From positions 186,001 to 250,000 of the forward strand of contig CAOLHI010000961.1 of NCBI GenBank assembly GCA_948474755.1: a stretch of DNA of 64,000 bases. Reading direction: 5' to 3'. Source of the DNA: Ctenosaura bakeri. Lineage: Eukaryota; Chordata; Lepidosauria; Squamata; Iguanidae. The translations under genes and the position numbers were made by a program. This document shows, in pieces, positions 1-11,349 of this stretch (its first letter is position 1; each line of letters starts with the position of its first letter). The notes under the pieces are model-generated. The model worked only from the letters and a program-made list of their open reading frames with translations, was not told where the DNA came from and searched no databases.

Positions 1-714
1 CCCAAAGGGATGAGATATAAAACACTGTTTTATCGGGATTTCTTGCTTGGTGTGCATGCTTATATGGAAAGAAATGCTCCCAAGTCTAGAATGTGGTGGA
101 TCAGGACTATCTTCAAATGCTTGGAGCCTGTCGATCATGTGGGAGTGTGGTGGTCCTAGTGGCTTTAACAGGACACAATTTTTCAGTGGTTGATCGAACA
201 AAAACTGAATTCTGTGGAGAATTCTGATTATGTTGTAACTTCCTACTATCAGGTTTCATTGTATGGAAAGAATGCTGAAAAGTCTCTAAGCTGTTAGCAA
301 GGACAAGCATATTTACAAGGTTCCTGCAAAACATTTTGTGGCTTGAGGAATGGGAGAAGATGATGCCTCCCCCTCTTACAAGTTAATGTGCAAATGCTGA
401 CTAAGCAGGTGAGTCTTATTTCAGTACTGGAGACAGGACATCAGATGCACCTGAAGGCAACAAGGTAGCTTAGGAGGTGCAGATCATGTGGTGCATACAG
501 CTCTAACAGTTCCTTATCACAGAGGTGGGAATCATGTAAGCTCTCAGATCTTTTTGAACTGCTGCTTCCGAAATTCCTCACCATTGGTTGTGCCAGCTAG
601 TGCTGGAGTCCAATAACATTTTGAGGGTCCCTCAACTTCCATCCCAGCCACATTGCCTCATTTTTTTCCTAATGGCAGGGGCAGCCCTGTTTGATAATAC
701 ACTAATAGCTAGGA
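1..714. other. unassigned non-coding sequence
   Basis: I see no gene or recognisable repeat in this stretch. Short open frames on both strands lack similarity to any family I know and have no splice or promoter context. The DNA is of ordinary complexity with no tandem repeats. Confidence 0.5.
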
Positions 715-775
715 TGAATAGAATCATAGAGCTGGATGAGTCCACAAGTGCCATCAAGTCCAACCTACTGCTAAG
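715..775 (-). mobile_element. CR1 LINE 3'-end fragment
   Basis: The plus strand begins AGAATCATAGAGCTGGA and continues with a CATCAAGTCCAACC-like segment. These match, in inverse orientation, the 3' terminus of CR1 retrotransposons (compare the longer copy at 58918-59525). Only about 60 bp is recognisable, after which similarity fades. A short, old, 3'-terminal CR1 relic just upstream of an LTR insertion. Confidence 0.55.
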
Positions 776-829
776 TAGGGCCTGTCCTACTACATATGTG
801 GCAAAATGTGCTGTATCATTTCACACTGC

Positions 830-1682
830 TGGTAATATTACCCTGAGAATTTGGGGGTCCTGCGAGGGGCACCCGGGTTGCCAATTGAAATACCGAGTTT
901 GGGGGAAATTAACCTGAACACTGTTTGGTTAGAAAGAGGCAGGGTAACATTGCGAGATCTTTAACCCTACGTATACAGTGGCGGGTCAGAGAGTAGCTAG
1001 ACAAGGGTTTTCCAAATAATAAACAATTCTTTATTAAAGGCAAAAAGACACGAAAGACAGAACATAAACTAACTAGCTTAGAAAGAGAAACGGAGGTTTG
1101 CAAGGGAAGGCAATACGACCTGTCTTGTAGTCCTGGAGAGAAGAGGGGTTCCAGGGAAGAAAGCTCAGCTTGGGGCGCTGAGGGGAGTCCCTTAGACCAC
1201 CAGCAGCAAGGCGGAATGGCAGTCCAAAGTGACCCAACGACTATTTGAAAGTGAGGGGTTTTTATAGGGAGTTTTGTGCCTGCCGGCAATGGCAAGCCAG
1301 GTGAGAATGAAAGGAGTTTCGGTGCTGGACAAAAGGATTTGGAAAGTTCAAGTTTAGCCTGATTGGATTTGTATTTGAAGACAATAGCGTGGCTGAGATG
1401 TTGATGGCCCAACATAAAAGAGTAACTTGATTGAAAGCCATGTGACTATTGTAAGGTTTGCGGCGGGAAGTTCCCTGAAGCTGCAGGCAAGGTTTGAATT
1501 GCTGGCAACAAAGAGGAATGTAATGTAAAACCATTAACGGCCGCTCTCTGTCCGTGCTTGTCCGGAGAACTCGCAAACACGTGAGATGAGGTAACTGCGA
1601 GCCAGTCCAGCTAAGGCCAAATTAAATGATATCAAAATGATATCTGGGTGTCCTCACCAGGGGTGCCATACCGGAAGTAACA
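830..1682 (-). mobile_element. solo LTR, family 1, copy 1
   Basis: Read on the minus strand this has LTR order. It starts TGTTACTTCCGG near 1682, has a TATA box (CCCTATAAAAACCCC, around 1257-1270), then a polyadenylation signal (TTTAATAAAG, around 1030), and ends near a GGTAATATTACCA segment at about 830. Related copies at 24857-25793 and about 62480-63260 share the 'GATATCAT...TTTAATT' start region, the AATAAA block and orientation. No gag or pol lies beside it, so it is a solo LTR. The exact ends and the target duplication could not be fixed. Gypsy-like or endogenous-retrovirus-like; I cannot decide which. Confidence 0.6.
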
Positions 1683-1689
1683 GTAAGAG

Positions 1690-3208
1690 GTCACAGGTTT
1701 TGGGTGCCTCCCCATGGGAAAAATCTGGTGTGTGTTAGGTTTGTTTTGTATTTATATAAGGAATTTTTGCATGGAAGAGAATTTAAGAAATGGTATCCTC
1801 TACCTGCAATTTGAATGTTCCACTTTTATCACCTTATTGATTTTTCATATATCCACCTATATAAATATGACAGATACCTGCTAACACATGTATGTATTGT
1901 GTTTCTTTTTTGCCAATATGAGAATAGTAATGCTACAACAATCAAAGGACACTGTTCTTTCTTTTTCTTTTTAAATTTTAAATACATTGGTCTGAAGCTT
2001 TAGCACATTCTGAAGTGACATGAGTCATTGGAACAGATGATTTCTTGATAAAATGCCAGACACGAGAATAGAGTAAGGCCACATTACAGACAAATTAAGT
2101 CAGTCAAGGAAACCATGACCCTGAGTTTGTATGACCTGAGCAAGGCTGTTGATTATTGGGACAATTCAAGGTCTCTCATCCGTAGGTCACCAAAAGTCAG
2201 AGATGACTTGATGGCAAATAACAAGAAAGTATGTAGATATATGTGTGTACTCCCATGCACATACACCTATAAAGAATGATTTTATAATTTCATCTTCAGA
2301 TACCAACCCCAACTCTGTAACTGCACATTTACAAAACTAAATATTTGATTGGCTGCCAAGAGTAATCAGTGTGCTTGTAACTTTGCAGAACTGGGAGCCT
2401 TTGGGTTGCAGGAAGCAGTCTTGTATAAATTTTCAAAAAGGATTCATTTCGCCATGGAACATGTACTTAACTGTCACAAAGCGATGGAGCTGTCTACAGC
2501 AGCTGAAGGAAGGAAACAAAATTGCATGGTCGCTGCCAAAAGATGATTTATTACCCTGAGATAAAAATCCTTCTGTACTTAAGGGAGCATCTGGCCAAAT
2601 GGAAATACAGATCAAGGGAGAATATAATGAGGAAAATATGCAGGGTTTTTTTCTCTCTCCCACGATGGACATTTACAGCTATTTCTCTTCTCTCAACTAC
2701 TCTTGCAACTAGGTTCCAGCTGGGCTTTTCAGCTCAACTGTAGCTATTCCTATAAGTATAAAAACCTGATAGAACATGAATTCTATAGAAGGCTCTTCTA
2801 TGGATAATTTGGCTTTGCAGTAATGACTTCCTTTTGCCTAGAGTCAGTGTGTTCCAGAAGGGCAGACTATAAAAGGGGAAAACAGTTACAGAGGAATCAA
2901 GCCCTTCCAGTTCATACAACAGTGATCCGAGGAGTTCATTCTTGGTGCAATAAGAAGGTCTCACCCATTCCAAAATCTGTCACAAAAAGCCGATCGATAG
3001 ACATGATCACCAAAGTGAAAGGAAAAGACAATGAGATATGCAATGTCAGTCTGTCTGGAGGTCATGAATTCAAACAGATCTATGAGCACAAAGAACACTG
3101 AAAGCTAGATGGAATGAACTTTTGCTTAAAGCAAGAACTCCCAGCAACTTCTGTGAGATTTTTTAAGCTGTTTGACCTTGAGGACCAGCTGATTAATTAT
3201 TCTGTTGC
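1690..3208. other. unassigned non-coding sequence
   Basis: No repeat family recognised. A 92-codon plus-strand open frame at 2823-3101 has balanced composition but no initiation, splice or similarity support. It is worth noting only because a possible exon lies just beyond, on the other strand. Confidence 0.4.
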
Positions 3209-3447
3209 TCATTTGGGCTTCTGCAAGTGGCACTGATTCTTCTGACACTGCTGCTTTATCTTTTGACATGCTGCAAATGACTGAGGTGTGTACTTGGTGT
3301 TCATCAGTTCCAGCTGAGGAGAGGGCCCATCTTGCTGAAGGTCTTCACCAGCTGTATCTGACACTAGCTGTCTAGATTTTGGGAGGGAGCTGTCATCTGG
3401 GACAGAGACCTCTGTGTCAGATTCCACAAAGTGAGCGATGGCATTAA
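3209..3447 (-). CDS. possible terminal exon or processed gene fragment, unrecognised
   Basis: On the minus strand a pyrimidine-rich tract followed by CAG (3448-3450) sits directly before an open frame. The frame runs from 3447 to a TGA at 3209, about 78 codons. The predicted peptide is not low-complexity. It is rich in Ser, Asp and Glu at the start and Gln, Lys and Cys at the end, unlike the repeat-derived frames elsewhere in the window. This fits a last coding exon. I do not recognise the protein, and an acceptor-like tract can occur by chance. No upstream exon could be assigned. Alternatives are a pseudogene or a relic of an unrecognised transposon protein. Confidence 0.2.
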
Positions 3448-3583
3448 CTGAAAAAGGAAGGGTGACATATTCTCTGCCAAGGGCCTAGCCCTGTTTCCAT
3501 GCCATGATTCTAGAAGTTCTATGACTTTACCTCAATTGTAACCCTTTGATCTCTGGGGCCTAACAGTACAAGTGTGACTTACT

Positions 3584-3746
3584 GGCCATTTCCACATTTT
3601 TCCATTTTCAACGTCCTGGGGTTTGAGCCCAGGGAGCTTTCTGGCTGAGAATTCTAAATCCTCCTCTCTAAACAACAAATCCCAGCATTCCACAGGATGT
3701 TGAAAGTGGAATAATAGCACCATAACAGTGTAGTGCAGAAATGGCC
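3584..3746. mobile_element. palindromic MITE, type I, copy 1
   Basis: Starts GGCCATTTCC and ends GAAATGGCC, with inverted arms containing the TTTCAAC / GTTGAAAGTGGAAT core and an internal GAATTCT segment. The flanking trinucleotide ACT is present on both sides, consistent with a 3-bp target duplication. It has no coding capacity. Termini and duplication length suggest a PIF/Harbinger-type non-autonomous element. Confidence 0.8.
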
Positions 3747-3749
3747 ACT

Positions 3750-6236
3750 AGCTTTAGCTGCCAGAATTCTTTTTCGAGAGGAGAGTATGGTCATATGTGT
3801 TTGCTTGTCTTGGTGTGTCTGCATGTGCAAAGGATATTAATGTCTGGCTTCACTTTCTCATTTCTTCCAGTCACTGCATAGCAAGTTTCATTTGATGTCA
3901 TCCTAATCGCATAGCAGATAAGGCCCAGTGGAATCATGAAAATTCTCTGTGGGGAGGAAGTTGTGTGGCGAGAGTAAAGAAGGTGAGCTTTCCATATTCC
4001 ACATGGAAATAACGATTGCCAAAGAGATATCCAGCAGGAACATTGAGGTCTCACAGGTTGCTGTAGCTAGCAAAATGATAACATCTCCTTCTCTGCTCCC
4101 TGATTTTTCATGCATACACTCTTTTGACAGGCATCATGAGAATCACCAAGGCAGCAGATGGTCTATGCGCAGCTCCCTCAAGCATAAAACAACATTTCTG
4201 TACTTGTTGTCAGGACCTTAAATTGCACACTGTTCTATTTGATTATTTTCAAACTCTGGATTGGCCGTAGGGGCTCAGATGAGAACTATTTGCATATCAT
4301 GAAGAGGAAGCAAAAGTTGAATTGAAGTGGCAAGTAACTGGGCTGAAATGAAATCTTAGGTAGGAGCCACACAAATTTAATTCTCTACCTCTGTTTTAAG
4401 TGTGGTGTGCTTTTTCCAGAAAAGCAGTGACCCTATGACAGCCTTACCAAATCTGATGAGGCTGAGTTATTTTCCACTCTCTCACATATATACACATACA
4501 CAAAACTGAATAATTAAGGGCTTTCTGTAAATCTCAGATGTGGTTTTGAAAAGAAAGAAAGAAAAAGCATACACTTTTTTTTAAAGGTCTGAGTTCAGTG
4601 GTGGGTTAAACAGTATAAATAGCAAATGTATTCATTGTGCATAATGTTACTCCATTGAATATCAAATGAATGTAATGTATTTGTTCCTTGTGGAAAAGCT
4701 ATTCTCATTTTTAAAATTCAATTTGCTATGCAAGAAGATTTCCAAGAGATAGTAGATAATGTCAAGTTCAGAGCTGCATTCAAATCTGGAGTAAACAGTG
4801 TTCATCTGGGTCCATGCAATGCCTTAACACAACAAAACAAAATTTTTAAACCCAGTGGGCTCAAACAAATTTGCTTAATTTTGTGTTTTCCTTCCAGCTT
4901 TGCATTTCTACTGCTCGCTTGCTCAAAAGTTGCTCAGGGAAAAAGCAAAACATGCATGCACACATAACCAGAAGTTGAGAACATATAAAAGAATTAGAAT
5001 TGCAGCAAGAACAAATAGGACCATGTTTTATAGGGTGAAAGAAAATGGAGAAGAAAGAGGTTTCAGGAGTGATGGCATCTAGTGTGTAATAGTGTCGTGA
5101 AAAACTAACACGCGGCTTCTCATTACCACATGAATTTTAATCTTGCTCAGAATGCTTTTCCTCTGAGTGCTAATCCATACTCCATCAAACTGCATGGCTT
5201 TTTCTGAGTCATCACCCTTGTGCTATAGCATGTGGGAATTACAGCAATAAAATATGTCATTTTATGTCCCTAGTTTGGTTTTCCTACATCATAGCAACTT
5301 GAAAGTCAGCACCAAACTTTCTAATTGCATGGAGGTGGTGATAGAGGTGGGCAGGGCTGGTGAAGTAAACAAACATGATTTTGACTTCAGATGTTATCTG
5401 AAATTTTATAAAACATAGCGGCATTATTGACCATTGGGGAAGGTGCTACATGGTGTAAAAGGAAGTCCTTCTGTAGTGCTTTTGGAGAGCTAATTATCTT
5501 TAAATTAGAATTTAATTTTTTTTAACAAATAACTTTGGATGGCCCCCAGAGCTGTCTGAAGTTATTCATTAATACATATATATTATCTATTTTGATTTCT
5601 TCACACCAGCCATTAACTTTGCACTTTTCTATTGTCATAATGATAAAGAGTTCCTGAAAATCACAGAGGGAGTCACAAGGGAGGGCAAGCTTGTTAAGTA
5701 TGGTGCAAGGCCAGCCCTAATGTTAGGCATAGTGAAGAAGACACTTCAGGCAACAGATCTGGGGTCATGAAAGGGCAAGAAATTTTTAGTTATCAGTATT
5801 TAATTTGTTATCTTATTTTACTGTCAGGGATGGGGATAGGCATTTGTATATCGAACAGAATCTATGACTGTGGTATAACACAGTTTGTTATATAAACAGG
5901 ATGGCTATTTATAGAGTAGGGATGAACAATCTCAATGAAAGTAAAATTTTTCACAACTTCGTAGATCTGATGTCAACAAACGCAAACTTTCCTCAAGCAC
6001 TGGCGCATTTGCAAAGCTTAACGGCTGCTCCTGAGAAAATAGGGGGCACAGAAAACAATGGACATATTTTGAAATGTGTACGGCTCAAATGTGTATCATT
6101 TTATAGAGGGGTGCAAAAACATGCTCTAGTTGGTAGAATAGCTGTGAGTCAAGTAAACAGTACAAATATATGCATAATGTGGGAATTCTAGGGTAGGAAG
6201 AAAATGCAAAGTTTTACAGCTTCAGATGAGAAAAAA
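3750..6236. other. unassigned non-coding sequence with minor simple repeats
   Basis: Contains a short GAAA tract near 4549-4566 and an AC/AT-rich patch near 4484-4503. No gene or named repeat is recognised. The part around 5465-5620 looks constrained and is listed separately. Confidence 0.4.
5465..5620. other. AT-rich possible conserved non-coding element
   Basis: A non-repetitive stretch with closely spaced homeodomain-like cores (CTAATTATC, AAATTAGAATTTAA, CATTAATAC). Its composition resembles vertebrate conserved non-coding elements. The evidence is only compositional; conservation cannot be tested here. Confidence 0.2.
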
Positions 6237-6800
6237 TGTGATGGGTTTTTTGAGGTGTAGCTGTCCCGAATGCCAGAGCAGCCTGGCAACAGGTTGCAAA
6301 GCAACCAGAATAGCTCTTCAGGAGAGAAACCAGCCTATTAGTATGAGAGAGGGGCTGGTGGCTGAGAGGGAAAGCTATAAAAAAGGCAAACCCTGATTGT
6401 CTTTTGTCAGTCCTTCAGCCAGCCAGAGCTCTGGAATAAAGTCCTTCAGTCAGCCAGGGAGGTGGTCTGTGTGGGAAAGGAGCTTAATTCTCAGAGAAAC
6501 CCTAGAGAGAAGCAGAAGAGTAATTAAACCACTATAGAATCTGGTCAGAAAGTGTGGCCTAGGTTGGGGGTAGAGGCTTTGGTGAGAGTGTAGCCAAAGG
6601 GCTGTTTATGATACTTGTGCTTATCTGAGAGTTTAAAGATATAAGTAAACTGATTAAATGTATTCTGAAGAATTATATTAATTTTGACCTGCATTTGGAT
6701 GCCAATACTTTGTTCTTTATGTTACTTTAATAAATATGATAGTCTATTTTTATAAATCAGCTGAGTTGGTATACAGTATTTAAAGACACACAGAAAACAG
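6237..6800 (+). mobile_element. possible solo LTR (second family)
   Basis: The order matches an LTR on the plus strand. It has a TGTGATGGG start, a TATA-like CTATAAAAAAGG at about 6374-6385, an AATAAA at 6435-6440 and a further TTTAATAAATATG near 6727. No second copy occurs in the window and no target duplication could be assigned, so both ends are approximate. It could instead be a host promoter-like stretch by chance. Confidence 0.3.
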
Positions 6801-6804
6801 GCTC

Positions 6805-8220
6805 CCCATAAAACTATTAAGGGATTCTAAATAACCATTGAAAGGCTTCATCCTTTTACACAAATGTGGCTTTTAAAGAGGAAGGCAGAGTTGTATGCAA
6901 AGATACAGAGAGCCTTATCAGATTGGGGAGCTGCCATACCAATCTGAGTGAGAAAGAAGCAGGCCCCAGCACACAAGGGAAGGGGAAAAAAACCCAAAGA
7001 AACAAGCTAGGAGAAGCTGCAGCAATTTGCTTTTGTGTGAACCTATTGGGATGGGCAAGACTCACCACCCCATCTCCTCTCCCTCCCCACTGACTTAATT
7101 TGGTAGAGCTTGCTTTGCACTTTGGAGTCATTTTGAAGCTGCTGAAGAGAAAGGAGGAAAGTGGAAGAGAAACTTGGACATTTTAAAAGCAGCTGAAACA
7201 ATGGTATGGCAGAGGATTAATTGGGATGGCCAAATAGGGATGGTTGCCAAGTATGCAAAGTAGGAAAAGAAATTAGCGAACTTTTGAGCACATTCAGTAT
7301 CTGTACTATGTGTTGTTTTGGGGCTATTTTGTGAATATTCAAGGGTGTTTGGCAGAAACAATGACTTTGAAGATGCTGGAGTTTTGAAATTACTCTCTTA
7401 TGCAGTTTTGTATACATTGCTGCCAGATTAGATATTGATTTCTTTCACCCCTTCCTTCTCCTTTACCAGTTCCTCCCCCCACAACAGAGATATTGCATAG
7501 CACATTGTCTCTTAATGTTCCTGATAGCATAGCTACTCTTTTAGAAGTAGCTGTTAAACAAATGAAGCAATTCACTTAATAGAAATTGGACAGTAAAGGA
7601 GCACACCAATATTCCTCTGGCAGGACAAACTGGAAGTAGTAGATGCTTGAAATGCTGCCTCTAAAGTAAGCGATACCTTGTGACGTGTTGAGATGCAGCG
7701 GTTACTCCTTGCAAGGAAAGAGAAAGCTAGAGAAAGCATAAGGCCTGCTCAGGCATTTGCTTGAATTCATGGGGCTACAAGAGAGTACAGCAGAAGTGGG
7801 GAAGCCCCCGAGGATCCAGAGAGGCAAGTTGTCCCCACCCATCCAAAGGACAAACTGTGAGTGGCACCAGTTCTTCCCCATGAAATCAGAACTGACCAGA
7901 GGACCACATCTAGGTTCATGCTCTCCTTTCCCCTCAGAAAGAAGGAACATAGGTGCATGTCTTTTGGCTTCTGGGAATGCACACCTCCCTTTACAAACTG
8001 TAAAGACATTTTATATGGCGTGTGTGCTAGGATGGCTCTAGGGCCTGTGTAAATGGAGTGGTCCAACATATGACCAGAATGTTGCTCATCCCTGGTGTAG
8101 AGAGAAGGAGCTCCAAATGAAGGCTTTGTCCTCTAATTCCCTTTGGATGCCAGACTCCATGCTATGTTGACTGTCAAAGTTTTTAGGGAATTTCTGCTTG
8201 TGCTTTCTTGAATATGAATA
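6805..8220. other. unassigned non-coding sequence
   Basis: No coding region, RNA gene or named repeat recognised. Overlapping short open frames on both strands at 7702-8069 have no supporting features. Confidence 0.4.
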
Positions 8221-8224
8221 CATA

Positions 8225-8745
8225 GGCCCTTTACGCACCAGGCAATTAGAACGGGGCAGTGAGTCCTCTCATGGAGGTTGTCTGCACCTTGGAGTGGACT
8301 AGGAGTGGACTATTTACCAGAGTTCCACACCTCAGTCCGCTCCAAAACGACCCCAAGTGGTCCTCCAGCATGTTTTCTAAAGACCGCAAAAAACAGGTCT
8401 TTATTTTTCTGGCATGTGCCATTGCGTTCCTGCTCCCTTGTGCAGATTCGCAGGCTCACAGCAATGTAAGCCTGTGATTTGCGGAGGGCAGGCTTTAGGC
8501 GTGGCGAGCTTCAGTGGTTGGCCAGGACCCACAACCAACCAGAAGCCGCCATTTTGGAAGCTGGAAGCCGCCATTTTGGAAGCCGGAGCAGTGCGGATCT
8601 ACAGACCTCACACTGTTCCGATTCGTCCTGGACCAAGGAGGAGCCCTGCGGAAGGGCTTCAGGGACAGTCCGTGTTGCTTTGGACCCCAGAAGAAGTGGT
8701 AGGTAACAGCATGGAGCGATTCCCTCACCTTGTGTGGAAAGGGCC
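8225..8745. mobile_element. GC-rich TIR element, subfamily B, copy 1
   Basis: Begins GGCCCTTTACGCACCA and ends GTGTGGAAAGGGCC, and the flanking trinucleotide ATA occurs on both sides. The interior is GC-rich and includes a local tandem duplication of a unit of about 20 bp containing GCCGCCATTTTGG (8544-8590). A related copy lies in reverse at 29926-30379. The termini match those of the small palindromic MITEs, so both probably used the same transposase. No transposase frame is present. Confidence 0.7.
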
Positions 8746-8749
8746 ATAG

Positions 8750-9232
8750 CCTCCAATTGTCCTGATTTGGCATGGACAGGTGAAATCAATCCTCTGCCCT
8801 CCCACTTTTCCCATTGCTTTTAAAATGTCCCACTTTCCTGTCTCCACTTCCCACTTTCCCTCTTTGTCCCCATCTTAAGCCATTTCTGGCCGGCCCCTCC
8901 CGAAATTGCAAACCCCAGAATTCCATAGGATGTTGAAAGTGGAATCATAGCGCTATAACAGTCTAATGCAGAAAGGGACTTACTTCAGTTGCTGCAAACT
9001 GAGTTCAAAATGCAAAAAATGTTCACACTCAACTCAGTAAGGAGGAAAGAAGAGGAAGAATCTTGTCCTTCCCTATAGACTCAGGCAAAAGCAGTTTGCT
9101 GCAGCCTCTCCTAGCTTGTCTGCTCTTCTTCATTCATTGCTTTTGCCATTTGACTGCATTCTGATGTTGCTTGGCCATGTGCATCCCGGTTCTAGTCTGT
9201 GTATTGTTGGGGAATATGTGAACAGAATGTCA
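8750..9232. repeat. unnamed dispersed repeat A, copy 1 (hosts a MITE)
   Basis: This copy and those at 38660-38985 and 51918-53500 share ordered blocks: GTCCTGATTTGGCA, TTTTAAAATGTCC, TTGCTGCAAACTGAGTTCAA, a GGA-rich stretch and ATCTTG...GACTCAGGCAAAAG. It is interrupted at 8877-8977 by a deleted MITE. I do not recognise the family. It lacks coding sequence and obvious terminal repeats. Confidence 0.6.
8877..8977. mobile_element. palindromic MITE, type II, internally deleted
   Basis: The left terminus GCCATTTCTG is joined directly to the central GGCCCCTCCCGAAATTGC segment, then to an intact right arm ending TGCAGAAAGGG. About half of the left arm has been lost. It is inserted in repeat A; the copy of A at 38660-38985 lacks it and serves as an empty site. 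Confidence 0.65.
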
Positions 9233-9234
9233 CT

Positions 9235-10927
9235 TCAACTATATTGCAGTGAGATATTTTTTGAAATTCATAAGAGTTTTTTCTGAGGTTGGATTTTAAG
9301 TAAGTAATCCCCTCCACTGCTAAGAAAAAAAAATTGGGCGGGAGGTGGGAGAGGCAGAGAGATAACTGTGATTTAAAAGGGCCTAGTAGAAGCCTTATAA
9401 GCAGGATATGTTAAATGATGGTTCAAGGTAATGCTTGTAGAGATAGTACCTTGTGAAAAAGATTCTGCAGAGTGTACCAGAGTATATTGAAACTTAGGAC
9501 TGTGTATTCAAGGACTTTTTTGCTAGAACTGTTTGGCCAAGAAATCTTGGATTCTGCAGAACAATGGAGTGTTTCTGGGCCACATACACAGTTCAAGTGG
9601 GTACTAGCACAGACTTGGTGAGCCATACCATCTTCATGAAGCCTGCTTCACATCTGGAGTGTCTCTGAAGAAAAGCAGACGTGTGCAAGGCGCATTACTT
9701 CATGCTACCATTACTTGTTAAGCAAAACTGGATTAAGATGCTTGGGAGGCACTAGGGCAGCCCCTCTCCCCAAATAATCCTCCTTTTCTGTACATATGTA
9801 TGCAATAATAAGTAGAATGGCATAAAATTAAGTGAGTGAATACATAGATAGAAAATAAAAAATAAAATAAAATAGAATAGACAGCTTCCCCAAAATGTCC
9901 TGTGTGAAGCTACAACTTCAGTGAGATTAACTACCTGATCTCATGCATTTTCACCTAGTTACCCATGGAACCCTCAAAATAACAGAAGCACCAGGATATT
10001 GAGGAAGTGTCTGGAGAAGAAAAGTAAGACAGGAGCATATTTGTTAGCACTAGGCCCTTAGGGAGGGGCCTGGAACAGTTCCTCCAACCGAATAATCCAT
10101 TATGCAGACCTATTATCATGGTGAGGAACTTCAGTATGCCTTTGAAAGAACCTGGGGTATCCAAGTGTACAGCTAGGAAACCAGGCCACTAGGCTAAGGG
10201 CAGAAAGGATGTTACCTTCTGGTCAGTCCTAGCTCTCCTAGCCAATGGCATGGACTGAAAAGGGCCTGTAGTTTAACAAATGTTGGAGGCCACCCCATTT
10301 CTCACCTCTGTACTATACAGTGCTTCCTTCATTGAGAAGGAGGTTGGTTTACCTTAAAGATAACTTTCTGACTAATGATAACTTCCTGAGTGAGGAGGTG
10401 GACTGACTTCAAAGACAACTTTCAGTTCTAACATTCTGTAACAACAATTTGGTATGGCCTGGTGTAGAATAGTAGTTTCACATGTGGCCATTCATTGGTT
10501 TTTAGATGTATTGTAGAATCATTGAAGCCCTCTCTCATGACCATTCCCTGCCTGATAAGAGCAGTGGGGGTTCAGAGAAGTGTGTGGCTATGTCCCTGTA
10601 GGCAGAGATGAAATTATTACATCCACTGCTGATGTCTGTTGTAGTCTTCTGGAAAGCGTAGCAGATGATACAATCATTTTACAACTGGCAATGGAGACAT
10701 AGACACTTCTCCAATCTTGCCACTCTCCACCAGCCACAGAGTGGCCAGTGGGTGGGTGGGGGATGCCTGTAGTAACTCTACAGTAGTTCAGGGAATGGGG
10801 GGGGGATCAGTACAGAGGGAGGTAAGAAAACCCAACAACTTCTGCATTGATCAAAAGGAGACATAAGCAGCCATAAGGTTGATTTATACCTATGCATGGC
10901 ATTAACAGGATGCCAGTCTATGACTGT
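9235..10927. other. unassigned non-coding sequence
   Basis: Holds an A-rich AATAA-type tract at 9849-9884 and a G-rich patch near 10750-10805. No gene or named repeat is recognised. Confidence 0.4.
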
Positions 10928-11348
10928 GGCCCTTTCCGGATCCTACCTCTTCTTGGCGCTGGGGTGTGGTGCTTGCACGAGCAGCCTCTTGTGAGAGGCC
11001 CTAGCATCCAGGTTTTGTCAGCTTCTCACGAGCTTCCTGCTCATGCAAGATCCCTGCTGCTTCCTTTTGCAGTGCAGCCTGGGACCTTCCCAGGCTGCAC
11101 AGAGACAGGAAGCGCAACTGGCCTGGCTCCTGAGGCTCCGCATGCAATGTAAGTGCACGCGGGGCCTGGGAGCAATGCATGACTGTGCACCATTTTCGGC
11201 TGAAAGCCAAAAATGAAAAAGTGCGCGAGCGGTGCCTGCCAGGCCCTGGAGCGTCACGCAAATGTGAGTGCATTGTGTGGGTTGCTCCTCAAATTTGCAC
11301 GACACTCGAGAGGCCCTTTCACATGGAAAATGCTGTGCAAAAAGGGCC
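10928..11348. mobile_element. GC-rich TIR element, subfamily A, copy 1
   Basis: Starts GGCCCTTTCC and ends CTGTGCAAAAAGGGCC, with TGT on both flanks as an apparent 3-bp duplication. The interior aligns by eye with 44491-44924 and 47735-48155 over its whole length, including TTGGCGCTGGGGTG, CTGCCTGGGA-like and ACCATTTTC blocks. Several CpG-rich segments remain. Overlapping open frames on both strands reflect GC content, not a gene. Confidence 0.7.
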
Positions 11349-11349
11349 T

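Noticed and set aside
1262..1576. 104-codon minus-strand frame
   Set aside because: Lies inside a solo LTR upstream of its TATA box; LTR U3 regions are not coding in the copies compared.
8414..8789. Overlapping frames of about 60-110 codons on both strands in a GC-rich stretch
   Set aside because: They lie within a TIR element; GC-rich DNA lacks stops by composition.
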